In this document: positions 41,336-49,455 of the stretch, piece after piece
Layout: each line of letters begins with the position of its first letter
Position numbering within the stretch: position 1 is the stretch's first letter
Assembly: GCA_035566435.1 (NCBI GenBank)
Contig: DATMRF010000067.1
Coordinates: 1 to 51,661, forward strand
Reading direction: 5' to 3'
Length of the DNA stretch: 51,661 bases
DNA from: DATMRF01 sp035566435
GTDB lineage: Bacteria; Verrucomicrobiota; Verrucomicrobiia; Limisphaerales; UBA8199
Translations under genes and position numbers: made by a program
Notes under the pieces: model-generated
The model's input: only the letters and a program-made list of their open reading frames with translations
Databases searched by the model: none
Told to the model about the DNA's origin: nothing

Positions 41336-41450
41336 TTAATAACTGTAGGAGACGACGTAAGCGGCCGCTTCATCGGCTGTCCTTTTCGTGCCCTTTTGTG
41401 GCTGCTCCGTCTTCATCCGTGCAATCCGTGTCATCCGTGGTTCAACTGCG
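41336..41450. repeat. Patchwork of short dispersed repeats between vWA and macroglobulin genes
   Basis: The gap contains ctgtaggagacgacgtaag, then ccttttcgtgcccttttgtgg, then catccgtgcaatccgtg followed by a second tcatccgtgg step. The ATCCGTGCAATCCGTG motif recurs at 44089-44104. No gene is supported here. Confidence 0.5.
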
Positions 41451-41460
41451 GTTTTTAGCT

Positions 41461-43821
41461 TCAAGGCTCGAAAACCTCGTAAACCGTCCCCTCCAGCACG
41501 AACTGCACATTGTTCCCCAGCGCCAGCCACTGTAGCGCCTCTTTGTGTTTCGCGACGAAATCGAAATACTCCACCGACCCGAACTGAAGCCGAACATGTT
41601 TCGCATCGGCCGCTTTCTGGACCGCTGAATCCAGCCATTGGTTGTCGTTTTGGAAGAACGTTTTGCCCGCCACGAACTTCGCCTGTTGGGCATACTGGAC
41701 CAGCCGGCCCTGGCTGGTCTCAACCGGTGGCGCGACGGACACAGTTCCTTGCGCCGGGGCAAGTCCGTAGCGCCGCGAGAAGGCCGCTTCCGCGCTCGCA
41801 GCCGCCACGCCAGGGGCGTTGGCCGAGCGCAGCGCCAGGTCCGAACGCGCACCCGCGATGCCCGCGTCCCCACTCGATTCCATTTTGAACTCCGACCAAC
41901 TCTTGGCGGCCTCGTCGCGTGCCCCGCGGTCCTTTTCGAAGGTCCGCAGCGAACGCAGCGGCGTTGCCACTTGGCGTCGGCCCTCGTCTTCGAGGATTAG
42001 ATAAGCCGTGTAAGGTGTCACGATGCCGAATTTCCGCGCCAGCTCGGTTACCTCATCCCGCAGCTCGGTGTTTTCCCCACGCAAGCGAATTTCATCCAGC
42101 AAATAGCCCACCCGGCGCGTTGCCCACAGCCGTGGAATGAAATCGTTCTCGGACGCGTCGTCCGCGAACTTCACATCGTAGGTGAACCTTCGGGTGGAAC
42201 CGTTGAGCGTTCCCTCGATCGCCACCGCCGAGTCCCCGCTGCCCGAGTAACGGCCGACCAGCACGACCTGCTCGCCTTTGAACAGGTCCGGCAATGGCGA
42301 GGGATACAGCTTCGTCACCCGGATGTCCCGGGTGAACTTCAGGGTCGGATTCGACAGCACCGGCTCTTTGATCTTTGCAAAGAAACTAGACACTTTCACC
42401 TCGATGTCCTCCTCGGGCAGCACGTACTGGCTGACCGCCCGCGTCTGCTCCGTGATCCGGTCCAGCAAATGCGTGTTCACATCAGTCCCGATGCCGAAAC
42501 AGAAAATGCGGGTGTGCCCGTCATCCTCCTTCTTCACGTTGTCCACGATCTGGTTTTCATCCGTCGTGCCGATGGTCGGTTGCCCGTCCGTCAGAAAAAT
42601 CACGACCAACGGCCTTCCCTCCGCCTGTTGCCTTCCGTCTTCCGCCTTCCGACTTCCTTCCGCCAGTCCCAGCGCCTGCTTCAGCGCGTCGTCAATCGCC
42701 GTGCCGCCGAGTGCCTTCAGGTCCTTCACAAACGCCCGCGCCCGCTGGCGGTTCTGTGCGCTCGCACTGGCCAACTTGTCGAACAGCGGCTCGACGTCGG
42801 TCGAAAACCGCATGATCTCGAACCGGTCCCCGTCGTTGAGGTTCTCCACGCAGAACAACAGCGCCTTCTTCGCCTGTTCCAGCTTCGGCCCGGCCATCGA
42901 CCCCGAGGTGTCCAGCACGAAAACAACATCCTTCATGCTCACCTGCTTCTCCTTCACGTCCACCCCGGGCGAAGCCAGCAGCAGAAAATAACCGTCTTCT
43001 CCGGCAACCTTGTGGGTAACCAGCTTGACTCCGATCTCATCCTTCTCGGGAGCGAAATAAAGCGCGAAATCCAGGTCCGGCTTCGCGTCGCTTTCCTCGT
43101 ACCCCACGGTCGCGCGGTTTGGTCCATTGCGCTTGATTTCCACCGCGTGGCTCGGCGAGTAAATCGTTTTGAGTGGACTCCCGGTTTCGAGCTCGACTTT
43201 CACGCTCACATTCTTGAGCGGCGTGCGGGAAAACTTCTCGGCGCTCAGCGGCAGCACGTAGCTGACCAGGCCCACATCCGACTTGAGAAGCTGAGTGTAG
43301 GACAGCGTGATGCGCTTTTTGCTGTGCGGTTCAATGGGAAAGATGCGGACCTTGAACAGGTCACGGTCCGCGTATTCGAGCAGCGCCGGGTCGCGCAACT
43401 TGCGGACGATGTCTTCATACAGCCGGCGGCCCTTGTCGGCGGAGAGCAGCTCGGCCTCGACCTGTTTGCCGTCGATCTCCATTGTGAATTTGTCCAGGTG
43501 CGCTCCTTTGGGCACCGGGAACACAAAGGTGCCTTCGAGCCGCGCCGCGTTCGGATTGTAAAACTCCTGGTCCACGGCCGTCACCGCCACCTGGTCGTTA
43601 ATGCGGGTGTTCACCTTGACGAAACTCACTTCGAGCGGTGCGAACATGTAAGGCCGGGGCGGCAGCGGTCGCGGCGGCCACGGCGGCGGGATGGGCCGCG
43701 GCGGGATCGGCCCCGGCCACCAGGAAGAATCCTCAACGATAATCAGCCCGGCCCCCGAACACGGAAAAGTGACCACGCCCGTCAGGGCCGCTAAACACAA
43801 CACCCAAATCCATCGTTTCAT
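41461..43821 (-). CDS. Exported VIT plus von Willebrand factor A protein
   Basis: A 786-residue protein with a Sec signal peptide (about 1-23), then a tryptophan/proline-rich stretch (PIPPRPIPPPWPPRPLPP). A VIT domain follows (about 60-190, with VFPVPKGAHLDKFTMEIDG and ADRDLFKVRIFPIEP). The vWA domain has a complete MIDAS start, DTSGSMAG at residue 304, with LGGTAIDDAL and FLTDGQPT downstream. The C-terminal third is helical with low-complexity segments. VIT/vWA proteins act in adhesion and complex assembly, as in inter-alpha-trypsin inhibitor heavy chains. Its neighbour here is a macroglobulin, another protease-inhibitor fold. A repeat interrupts the vWA domain near 42612-42662. The start is ATG 43821. 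Confidence 0.87.
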   Translation of the reverse strand: MKRWIWVLCLAALTGVVTFPCSGAGLIIVEDSSWWPGPIPPRPIPPPWPPRPLPPRPYMFAPLEVSFVKVNTRINDQVAVTAVDQEFYNPNAARLEGTFVFPVPKGAHLDKFTMEIDGKQVEAELLSADKGRRLYEDIVRKLRDPALLEYADRDLFKVRIFPIEPHSKKRITLSYTQLLKSDVGLVSYVLPLSAEKFSRTPLKNVSVKVELETGSPLKTIYSPSHAVEIKRNGPNRATVGYEESDAKPDLDFALYFAPEKDEIGVKLVTHKVAGEDGYFLLLASPGVDVKEKQVSMKDVVFVLDTSGSMAGPKLEQAKKALLFCVENLNDGDRFEIMRFSTDVEPLFDKLASASAQNRQRARAFVKDLKALGGTAIDDALKQALGLAEGSRKAEDGRQQAEGRPLVVIFLTDGQPTIGTTDENQIVDNVKKEDDGHTRIFCFGIGTDVNTHLLDRITEQTRAVSQYVLPEEDIEVKVSSFFAKIKEPVLSNPTLKFTRDIRVTKLYPSPLPDLFKGEQVVLVGRYSGSGDSAVAIEGTLNGSTRRFTYDVKFADDASENDFIPRLWATRRVGYLLDEIRLRGENTELRDEVTELARKFGIVTPYTAYLILEDEGRRQVATPLRSLRTFEKDRGARDEAAKSWSEFKMESSGDAGIAGARSDLALRSANAPGVAAASAEAAFSRRYGLAPAQGTVSVAPPVETSQGRLVQYAQQAKFVAGKTFFQNDNQWLDSAVQKAADAKHVRLQFGSVEYFDFVAKHKEALQWLALGNNVQFVLEGTVYEVFEP
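42612..42662. repeat. GGAAGNC minisatellite-like insertion within the vWA gene
   Basis: Read on the minus strand, the stretch repeats ggaagtcggaaggcggaag and continues in similar steps. It encodes GSRKAEDGRQQAEGR, a polar loop that breaks the vWA domain between helices without destroying the frame. Confidence 0.55.
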
Positions 43822-43863
43822 ACCGGATTGGACGGGATAAGCGAAAAAATGCTCCAACGAAAA

Positions 43864-43915
43864 GGTAGGGCTGGATGTCCTCAACCAGCCGCAAGCTCTT
43901 GCCTGAATCCCTACC
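43864..43915. repeat. GTCCTC-loop hairpin, GGCTGG stem (copy 1)
   Basis: GGTAGG precedes a GGCTGG/CCAGCC stem at 43869-43874 and 43885-43890. The loop is TGTCCTCA (43876-43883). A trailing ccctacc may pair with the leading ggtaggg to close a larger palindrome. Confidence 0.65.
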
Positions 43916-44045
43916 GTTCGTGCAAGTTTCTTATCCTATTTCTCATCCTCATCCTCGTCCTCGTAATCGATCCACTCTGTTCGTCTTCAGATCGATTAAG
44001 AGCGACTTGCAATCCGTCGCCGGAGGACAAATCACGCAGCTGGGC

Positions 44046-44072
44046 GGTAGGGCTGGTGTCCTCAACCAGCCG
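44046..44072. repeat. GTCCTC-loop hairpin, GGCTGG stem (copy 2)
   Basis: Near-identical to copy 1 with one base deleted beside the loop: GGTAG, then GGCTGG at 44051-44056, TGTCCTCA at 44057-44064 and CCAGCC at 44066-44071. The separation from copy 1 is 182 bp. Confidence 0.65.
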
Positions 44073-44266
44073 AAAAAAATCTGTGTTATCCGTGCAATCC
44101 GTGGTTAAAACTCCCTCGTTTGCCCCTCTGCGCTCATCGCGTCTCTGCGCTTGACTCGGCCTTCCTTTCCGGTTGCCGCTCACGCACTTGCCGTGCCCAA
44201 GCCCCGCAATAAATGACCCCGATTACTGACTACTGATTACTGATCAACGATCACCTGCCACGCCCC

Positions 44267-45124
44267 CTACCCTTTCGGCGCCGCCCACTGCACCGCGTTG
44301 ACGAAAATCCGCCGCACTTCCGGCCGGTGATAATCATTATACGTCTCGTGCCCCGGCGTGAAGTAGAACACTCTCCCTTTCCCCACGGTCCAGCACAACC
44401 CCATGCGCCCGGGTTGGGTCGTTCCGTCCGGCTTCGTGTACATGCCGTCCAGCGGGACTGCTTCCGGCGTCGGCACGGCAAACGGTTCACCGTAACGCTC
44501 GATTTTCGGCAGCTTAAAAGTCTGCACGCCCTCGCAGATCGGATGATTGGGCTCTTTGACGATGATCTCCGCCGAAGTTCCATCAGCGACGTATTCCCGC
44601 CAACTGCACGCCGTGCCCATCAGCTTCTTGAACGGCTTCGCGAAATGACACGAATGCGTGCCGATGAACCCCATCTTCCCATCCCTCACGCGCTCGTTGA
44701 TCTTGTTCACCAGCTCGTCTTTGACCTCCCCGTGTTTCTTATGGCCCCACCAAATCAGGACGTCGGTGCCATTGAGCCGCTCATCGCTCAGTCCCTGGTC
44801 GGGGTCGTTCAGGCTCGCGATAACGATCTCCCAGCCCTTCGCCTCGAGCGGCTTCAGGCCCTCCGCAATGGCCGTGTTGACGTCATTGGGATAAATCTTC
44901 TTCGAAGCCTCGTCCACATTCGCGGTGCCTTCCGACCAGACCACGACGCGCCGCTTGCCGTCTGCGGCCCACAGACTTGGGGCCACCAGCACCCCCGCCG
45001 CTGCCGTCGCCCCCATCGCCAGCGCCGTGCGGCGGGAGACAGGAGAGCGTGACGCGTGATTCGTGATGCGTGAAATGGGAGCGTGTTGGCTCAGATTCAA
45101 CGAGCAGGAAAGGTTCGTTTTCAT
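44267..45124 (-). CDS. Tat-exported ThuA-like protein
   Basis: A 285-residue protein of the ThuA/trehalose-utilisation glutamine-amidotransferase-like fold. Typical segments are DVLIWWGHKKHGEV, GFIGTHSCHFAKPFKKLMGT, and GKGRVFYFTPGHETY near the C-terminus. A twin-arginine leader (SRRTALAMGATAAAGV, Arg31-Arg32) precedes an AxA-like cleavage site near LWAAD, so it is likely periplasmic. The leader's n-region is unusually long. Part of it (ISRITNHASRSP) is the translation of a GTGATGCGTGA-type repeat (about 45048-45075). Relatives in planctomycete/verrucomicrobial genomes are linked to sugar catabolism; the reaction is unknown. Confidence 0.87.
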   Translation of the reverse strand: MKTNLSCSLNLSQHAPISRITNHASRSPVSRRTALAMGATAAAGVLVAPSLWAADGKRRVVVWSEGTANVDEASKKIYPNDVNTAIAEGLKPLEAKGWEIVIASLNDPDQGLSDERLNGTDVLIWWGHKKHGEVKDELVNKINERVRDGKMGFIGTHSCHFAKPFKKLMGTACSWREYVADGTSAEIIVKEPNHPICEGVQTFKLPKIERYGEPFAVPTPEAVPLDGMYTKPDGTTQPGRMGLCWTVGKGRVFYFTPGHETYNDYHRPEVRRIFVNAVQWAAPKG

Positions 45125-45231
45125 GCGCCGATACTGCGGCTCACCCTGGCCGGGAGCAAGTGTTTTTGGGACAGGCCATTCGGGACCGGTGTATCTCGGG
45201 GGCTGTTGCCCAAACCGCACAGACCCAAAGA

Positions 45232-45334
45232 GGTAGGGCGCGTTGTCCTCAGCGCGCCGTCACAATTGTCGCAAGAAGGCTCAATTTCAGTCCTTTCGCA
45301 CAAATCCGGTGCGCTGGGAACAGCGCGCCCTATG
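45232..45334. repeat. Two-armed element with GTCCTC- and GTTCCC-loop hairpins
   Basis: The left arm has GGTAGG, then a GGCGCG/CGCGCC stem (45237-45242, 45253-45258) around TTGTCCTCAG. The right arm at 45308-45333, in reverse complement, reads AGGGCGCGCTGTTCCCAGC, a hairpin with loop GTTCCC. The arms are inverted relative to each other about 100 bp apart, the same plan as the element at 2238-2341. Confidence 0.7.
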
Positions 45335-45745
45335 GTTGTCAAGCGCGGACGCGAGAGCCTCTAGAGCTCGCGAAAATGCCGCAGGAAATGCCACAACAGG
45401 CTACAGCGGTGATGCGTTCACCAATGCGCTTCCTGTGGCCGCGGCAGCAGCCGATTACGTGCGGCGCTGACGCCCGTTGGCGAAACGACCGCCACCAGGC
45501 CGGGCAAAGTGAGATGAGAAAGAAGCAATCGCAGGTCCGCCTTCATCGCAGCCGAGCCTGTAGGGGGCGCACAACGCCGCCAAGGTCGAAACACCTGGCA
45601 ATCAAAGGGACCTGTGGGTGACTCCGTTTCCCGCGGGACCACAGGCCGGCGTCCCCTCGTCCCCCAATCGGTCGGTACTTCGCAACTCGCACTTCTCGTC
45701 GTCTGCCGCGCTGTCCGTTGTTGGTTGACGCTGCATGAGGACCGG

Positions 45746-45773
45746 TTGCTTTGCTGGAAGCGTTTGCTAATGT
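45746..45773 (+). promoter_or_regulatory. Candidate promoter for the glycosyltransferase-amidotransferase pair
   Basis: TTGCTT (45746-45751) and TAATGT (45768-45773) are separated by 16 bp, about 70 bp before the ATG at 45846. Pattern recognition by eye only. Confidence 0.3.
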
Positions 45774-45845
45774 AGTGTAGGTACCATCGAGCGAAGCGCG
45801 TCAGCATCTTTCCTTCTGTCGAACCGTGCCCTGGCCGGGCTGGCC

Positions 45846-47525
45846 ATGGTGATCGTTTTCGCAGCGATTTGCTTTCGCCTGGGGCATCTGCCCTTGCTGG
45901 CGCCGGACGAGGGGCGCAACGCCGAGGTTGGCCGCGAAATGAAGGAATCCGGCGCGTGGCTGGTGCCGACCTACAATGGGGTGGATTATCTGGACAAGCC
46001 GGCGTTTTATTTCAAAACCGTGGCTCTCTCATTGGCGATTTTCGGCCAAAACGAAACCGCGGCGCGAATCCCCTCCGCCGCCTTTGGGGTCGGGCTTGTG
46101 GTTATGGTCCTGGCGTTTTGCAGGAAAGTCCACGGAACCCGCTGCGGTTTGTTAGCTGCGATCGTTGTCGCCACCACGCCGCTTTATTTTGTCAACGCGC
46201 GGATCGTTATCTTCGATATCGCACTGGCTTTTTTCGTCTGCGGCGCAATTTTCGCCGGCTACCTTGCGGAGGCAACGCCGGGGAAAGCAGGGCGAACCTG
46301 GTATCTGTTGGGCGCCGCATCGGCCGGCTTTGCGACACTGGTCAAAGGACCCGTCGGTTTCCTGATTCCCGCGCTGGTGTTGATGTTCTTCAACCGTCTG
46401 GAAGGCCGAACGGGGGCGTGGAAACGACTGTTTGCTCCGTTGAACCTGGTAGTGTTCTTTGGGATCACTCTGCCTTGGTTCGTAGGGCTTTGTTTTGCGC
46501 ACCGGGACTTCTTCCATTACGGATTGGTCGAGGAATCCTTCAACCGCTTTACTACGGCCAGGAAATTTCACCGCTCGGAGTCGTTTTACTTTTACCTGCC
46601 GATCATCGCCGGACTTTTTTTCCCTTGGAGCCTGCTGCTACCCGAGGCGAGTGTGGCGACCTGGAAGGAACGGTGGGCCAAACACCCCGCCGACCGGCTC
46701 TGTGTGCTCTGGTCGGCTGTCGTGATCGTTTTCTTCTCCCTTTCGCAATCCAAGCTGCCCGGCTACATCCTGAGCGTAACCGTCGCTTGCGGTATTCTCC
46801 TGGCGCGGCTGCTGGAAGCCGCGCTAACGGCCCCTGAGGGAAAGGCCGCCCGGATACTGGCCCGTGGGACCGCCGTTTTTGCCCTGTTGTGCCTGCTCGT
46901 CGCGATGGTGGCAGTGCTGGGGGCCTCGCAGGTGCAACTGGTGGCTAAACCGCTGCGCATCACCGTCGTGGAGGCAAAGCAACTCGGCCAAGGGGCAGGG
47001 CCGCTGGCCTTATTGCTTGCGGGCTTCAGCGCTTTCGCGATGCTCGCCCGTTACCGGCACAGTGCCTCGCTGTGCATCCTTTGCCTGGCAGCCTTCCCGC
47101 CGCTGTTGATTCACCTGAGCGTCGGGGTTCTTGACGCTGTTTTTGACGCCAAATCGGGCCGGCGAATCGCCCGCCAGCTTTCCGGCCTTCCTGAAAAAAC
47201 AGAATTGGCCTGCCTTGAATGTTTCCCCAACGGCTTGCCCTTTTACCTGAAGCGCACGGCGACACTGATTTCCCGTGACGGCCACGAGTTGACGAGCAAC
47301 TACATCATCTCTTCTTTGGAGAAAGGCCGGCCTTGGCCGGGACAAATCGTGCCGCTGGCTGACTTTGATGGCTGGCTGGCCTCGCGAAAAGCGCCGGTTT
47401 GCCTAATCGTCCGCCGCGAAGACTGCGAGCGGGTTAAAACCATCGCCGCTGTGCGCGGCACCACCGTCCAGGCTCTCTCGCCGGCTTTCCTCGTCGCGCA
47501 GCTCCCAGCCCCGGGAGGCCCCTGA
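45846..47525 (+). CDS. ArnT/GT39-type polyprenyl-phosphate glycosyltransferase
   Basis: A 559-residue membrane protein with about 11-12 helices and a C-terminal soluble domain. In the first periplasmic loop PLLAPDEGRNAEVGREM matches the ArnT DE(x)R catalytic motif. YLDKPAFYFKT and ARIPSAAFGV follow, typical of ArnT/PMT enzymes that move a sugar from a polyprenyl phosphate onto lipid A or other acceptors. The stop is followed after one base by the start of the AsnB-type gene, so the two are translationally coupled. No other Arn genes are seen, so the sugar is probably not aminoarabinose. Confidence 0.85.
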   Translation: MVIVFAAICFRLGHLPLLAPDEGRNAEVGREMKESGAWLVPTYNGVDYLDKPAFYFKTVALSLAIFGQNETAARIPSAAFGVGLVVMVLAFCRKVHGTRCGLLAAIVVATTPLYFVNARIVIFDIALAFFVCGAIFAGYLAEATPGKAGRTWYLLGAASAGFATLVKGPVGFLIPALVLMFFNRLEGRTGAWKRLFAPLNLVVFFGITLPWFVGLCFAHRDFFHYGLVEESFNRFTTARKFHRSESFYFYLPIIAGLFFPWSLLLPEASVATWKERWAKHPADRLCVLWSAVVIVFFSLSQSKLPGYILSVTVACGILLARLLEAALTAPEGKAARILARGTAVFALLCLLVAMVAVLGASQVQLVAKPLRITVVEAKQLGQGAGPLALLLAGFSAFAMLARYRHSASLCILCLAAFPPLLIHLSVGVLDAVFDAKSGRRIARQLSGLPEKTELACLECFPNGLPFYLKRTATLISRDGHELTSNYIISSLEKGRPWPGQIVPLADFDGWLASRKAPVCLIVRREDCERVKTIAAVRGTTVQALSPAFLVAQLPAPGGP

Positions 47526-47526
47526 T

Positions 47527-49455
47527 ATGTGTGGGATCTGCGGTAGCATCGCTTTCTCTGGCCTGCCTGACCCCGAGGCAACTCGCGCGCGAGTCGATGC
47601 GATGCTGCAAGCTCTATCTCATCGCGGCCCTGACGCGGTGGGCCGTGTCACCACGGATTCGGCGGTGTTGGGCGCAACTCGCCTGGCAATTCGTGGCCTG
47701 GCAGACGGGCGCCAGCCGATGGTGGACGAGCTGACCGGCGTCATTGCCGTCTGCAACGGCGAGATTGACAATCACCGCGAGCTGCGCCGCTGGCTGGCAG
47801 ACCGGGGTCGCCCCGTCCGGGCTGACACGGATGTCGCTGTGATTCCCGGCCTGTACCTCGAGCTCGGCGAAAGTTTCGTTGCCAAACTGACCGGCGCTTT
47901 CGCGCTGGCAGTGTGGGACCCGCGCAACCGGCGGCTGGCCCTGGCGCGAGATCGGGCCGGGGAACGTCCGCTGTTTTTCGCAGCGCGTGAAGGCCAGGTC
48001 ATTTTCGCGACGGAGATAGCGGCGGTAGTTTCGCACTGCCGTTTGCCGGTTCATCTCGACCAAAGAGCCCTCCGGGCGTACCTCCAGTTCGGCATCTTTC
48101 CCTCCCCCGATACTCCCTTCAGACAAATCCAAAAGGTCGCGCCCGGTGAAATAGTGCAGTTGGACGCCGGCGGCATCAGCCGGAAAGCGTACTGGCGCTG
48201 GCGAAATGCCGAAACCGCCAAACAACCACCCTCGCTCGCTGCTTTCGATGAGATCTTTCGCGGTGCGGTCGCTCGCCAGAGTGATGTTGACGTGGATTTC
48301 GGCGTTTTTTTGAGCGGCGGTCTCGACTCTTCGCTCGTATCAGCCGTTGCGCGCGCGCTGCACCCGAAGCGCCCGTTGAAAGCGTACACTCTGCGCTTCG
48401 AAGAGGAATCCTACGATGAAGGTGTATTTGCCGAAACGGTGGCGCATCGGTTGAATATGGAGCCGGTAGCGGTTTGGGTTCAGCCCGAGGACGTGCCAGG
48501 CGAATTGAAGGCGCTGGTACGGTTGGTAGGGGAACCGTTGGCGGACCCGGCGTGGTTGCCGGCGGCACTTTTGGCGCGGCGCGCGGCGCAGGATATTCGG
48601 CTGGCTCTTGTCGGGGAGGGAGCCGATGAGCTGTTCGGCGGCTATCCCACCTACGTCGGCGCGGGCCTCGCCGAGCGTTTTGCCCGGTTGCCTGCGTGGG
48701 CCAGATTTGCGATTCGTCGATTGGTGGAAGCTCTGCCTCCCAGCGAAAAGAAGGTGACCCTTTCGTTCCTGCTTAAGCGGTTTGTCCAGGGTGCCGGTCT
48801 GGACGGCATCGCGCGGCACCGGCTCTGGGTTTCGAATATTCCACCCGCGCTGTTTCCCCGGCTCGGCCTGCCCCCTGCGGTAGCGGAAGGCCCCAACACC
48901 GATGCCGGACTTCTGCTTGACCGGGTGCAGCGGTGGGACTTGGAGGCCACGCTGGCCGAGGGGCTCCTCACCAAAGCCGATCGCGCGAGCATGAGTTCTG
49001 CCCTCGAACTTCGCGCGCCCTTCCTGGACGCAGCCGTGATGGAGTTCGCCCTGTCGCTCCCTGTCGCCGAACGTGTCCAGGGCTTCAACACCAAAGTCTT
49101 TCTCAAACGCTACGCTTTGCGCTACCTGCCAAAGCCCATCGTCAGGCGGCGCAAGCGCGGACTCTCCGTCCCAATCGCCCGCTGGCTGCGCGGCCCACTG
49201 CGCGAATGGGCCTCCTGCGGTTTGGGAGGCGGGCGCCTGCAACGCGTCGGTATTGACACCTCCGGAGCGCTGAGCCTGCTCTCTGAACACTGCCAGCGAA
49301 AAGCCGATCATGCCCGCGCGCTCTGGACTTTGTTGGTGCTGAGCGAATGGCTGGATTGGGTAGCCGACGAAACTGATTCCTCGGCAGCACCACCTTCGGA
49401 GTGTCCCGGTGTCAGCGCAGACGGCGGCACTCGAACAGTTGCACACGTTTCATGA
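47527..49455 (+). CDS. Asparagine synthase (glutamine-hydrolysing) family amidotransferase
   Basis: A 642-residue AsnB-type enzyme. N-terminal Cys2 (MCGICG) is the glutaminase nucleophile, and RLAIRGLADGRQP and CNGEIDN follow. The ATP-pyrophosphatase loop is SGGLDSS at residues 263-269. GEGADELFGGY lies further on, and the C-terminal domain has KADRASMSSALELRAPFLD. Such proteins make asparagine or, in envelope clusters, amidate sugar carboxyls. Coupling to a membrane glycosyltransferase favours the latter, as inference. The 3' end overlaps the convergent glycosyltransferase gene by 44 bp; the last 30 or so residues are variable. Confidence 0.87.
   Translation: MCGICGSIAFSGLPDPEATRARVDAMLQALSHRGPDAVGRVTTDSAVLGATRLAIRGLADGRQPMVDELTGVIAVCNGEIDNHRELRRWLADRGRPVRADTDVAVIPGLYLELGESFVAKLTGAFALAVWDPRNRRLALARDRAGERPLFFAAREGQVIFATEIAAVVSHCRLPVHLDQRALRAYLQFGIFPSPDTPFRQIQKVAPGEIVQLDAGGISRKAYWRWRNAETAKQPPSLAAFDEIFRGAVARQSDVDVDFGVFLSGGLDSSLVSAVARALHPKRPLKAYTLRFEEESYDEGVFAETVAHRLNMEPVAVWVQPEDVPGELKALVRLVGEPLADPAWLPAALLARRAAQDIRLALVGEGADELFGGYPTYVGAGLAERFARLPAWARFAIRRLVEALPPSEKKVTLSFLLKRFVQGAGLDGIARHRLWVSNIPPALFPRLGLPPAVAEGPNTDAGLLLDRVQRWDLEATLAEGLLTKADRASMSSALELRAPFLDAAVMEFALSLPVAERVQGFNTKVFLKRYALRYLPKPIVRRRKRGLSVPIARWLRGPLREWASCGLGGGRLQRVGIDTSGALSLLSEHCQRKADHARALWTLLVLSEWLDWVADETDSSAAPPSECPGVSADGGTRTVAHVS

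Larger units (their letters stand above)
43822..44266. other. Intergenic patchwork of several dispersed repeats
   Basis: No gene is visible between the vWA and ThuA genes. The gap holds two GTCCTC-loop hairpins (43864-43890 and 44046-44071), a CTCATCCTCATCCTCGTCCTCG tract (43941-43970), a GTGCAATCCGTGGTT motif (44090-44104) and an attactgactactgattactga tract (44222-44243). Confidence 0.6.
45125..45845. other. Long divergent gap with one palindromic element
   Basis: I see no supportable gene. It contains the two-armed element at 45232-45334 and a stretch at about 45600-45700 with cgcgggaccacaggccggcg that looks repeat-like. A candidate promoter lies at 45746-45773. A 129-codon minus-strand frame at 45418-45807 has an arginine-rich, family-free translation and is not accepted as a gene. 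Confidence 0.5.

Noticed and set aside
45418..45807. A 129-codon minus-strand frame between ThuA and the glycosyltransferase
   Set aside because: Arginine-rich translation without domains, in a repeat-bearing gap. I could not support it as a gene.
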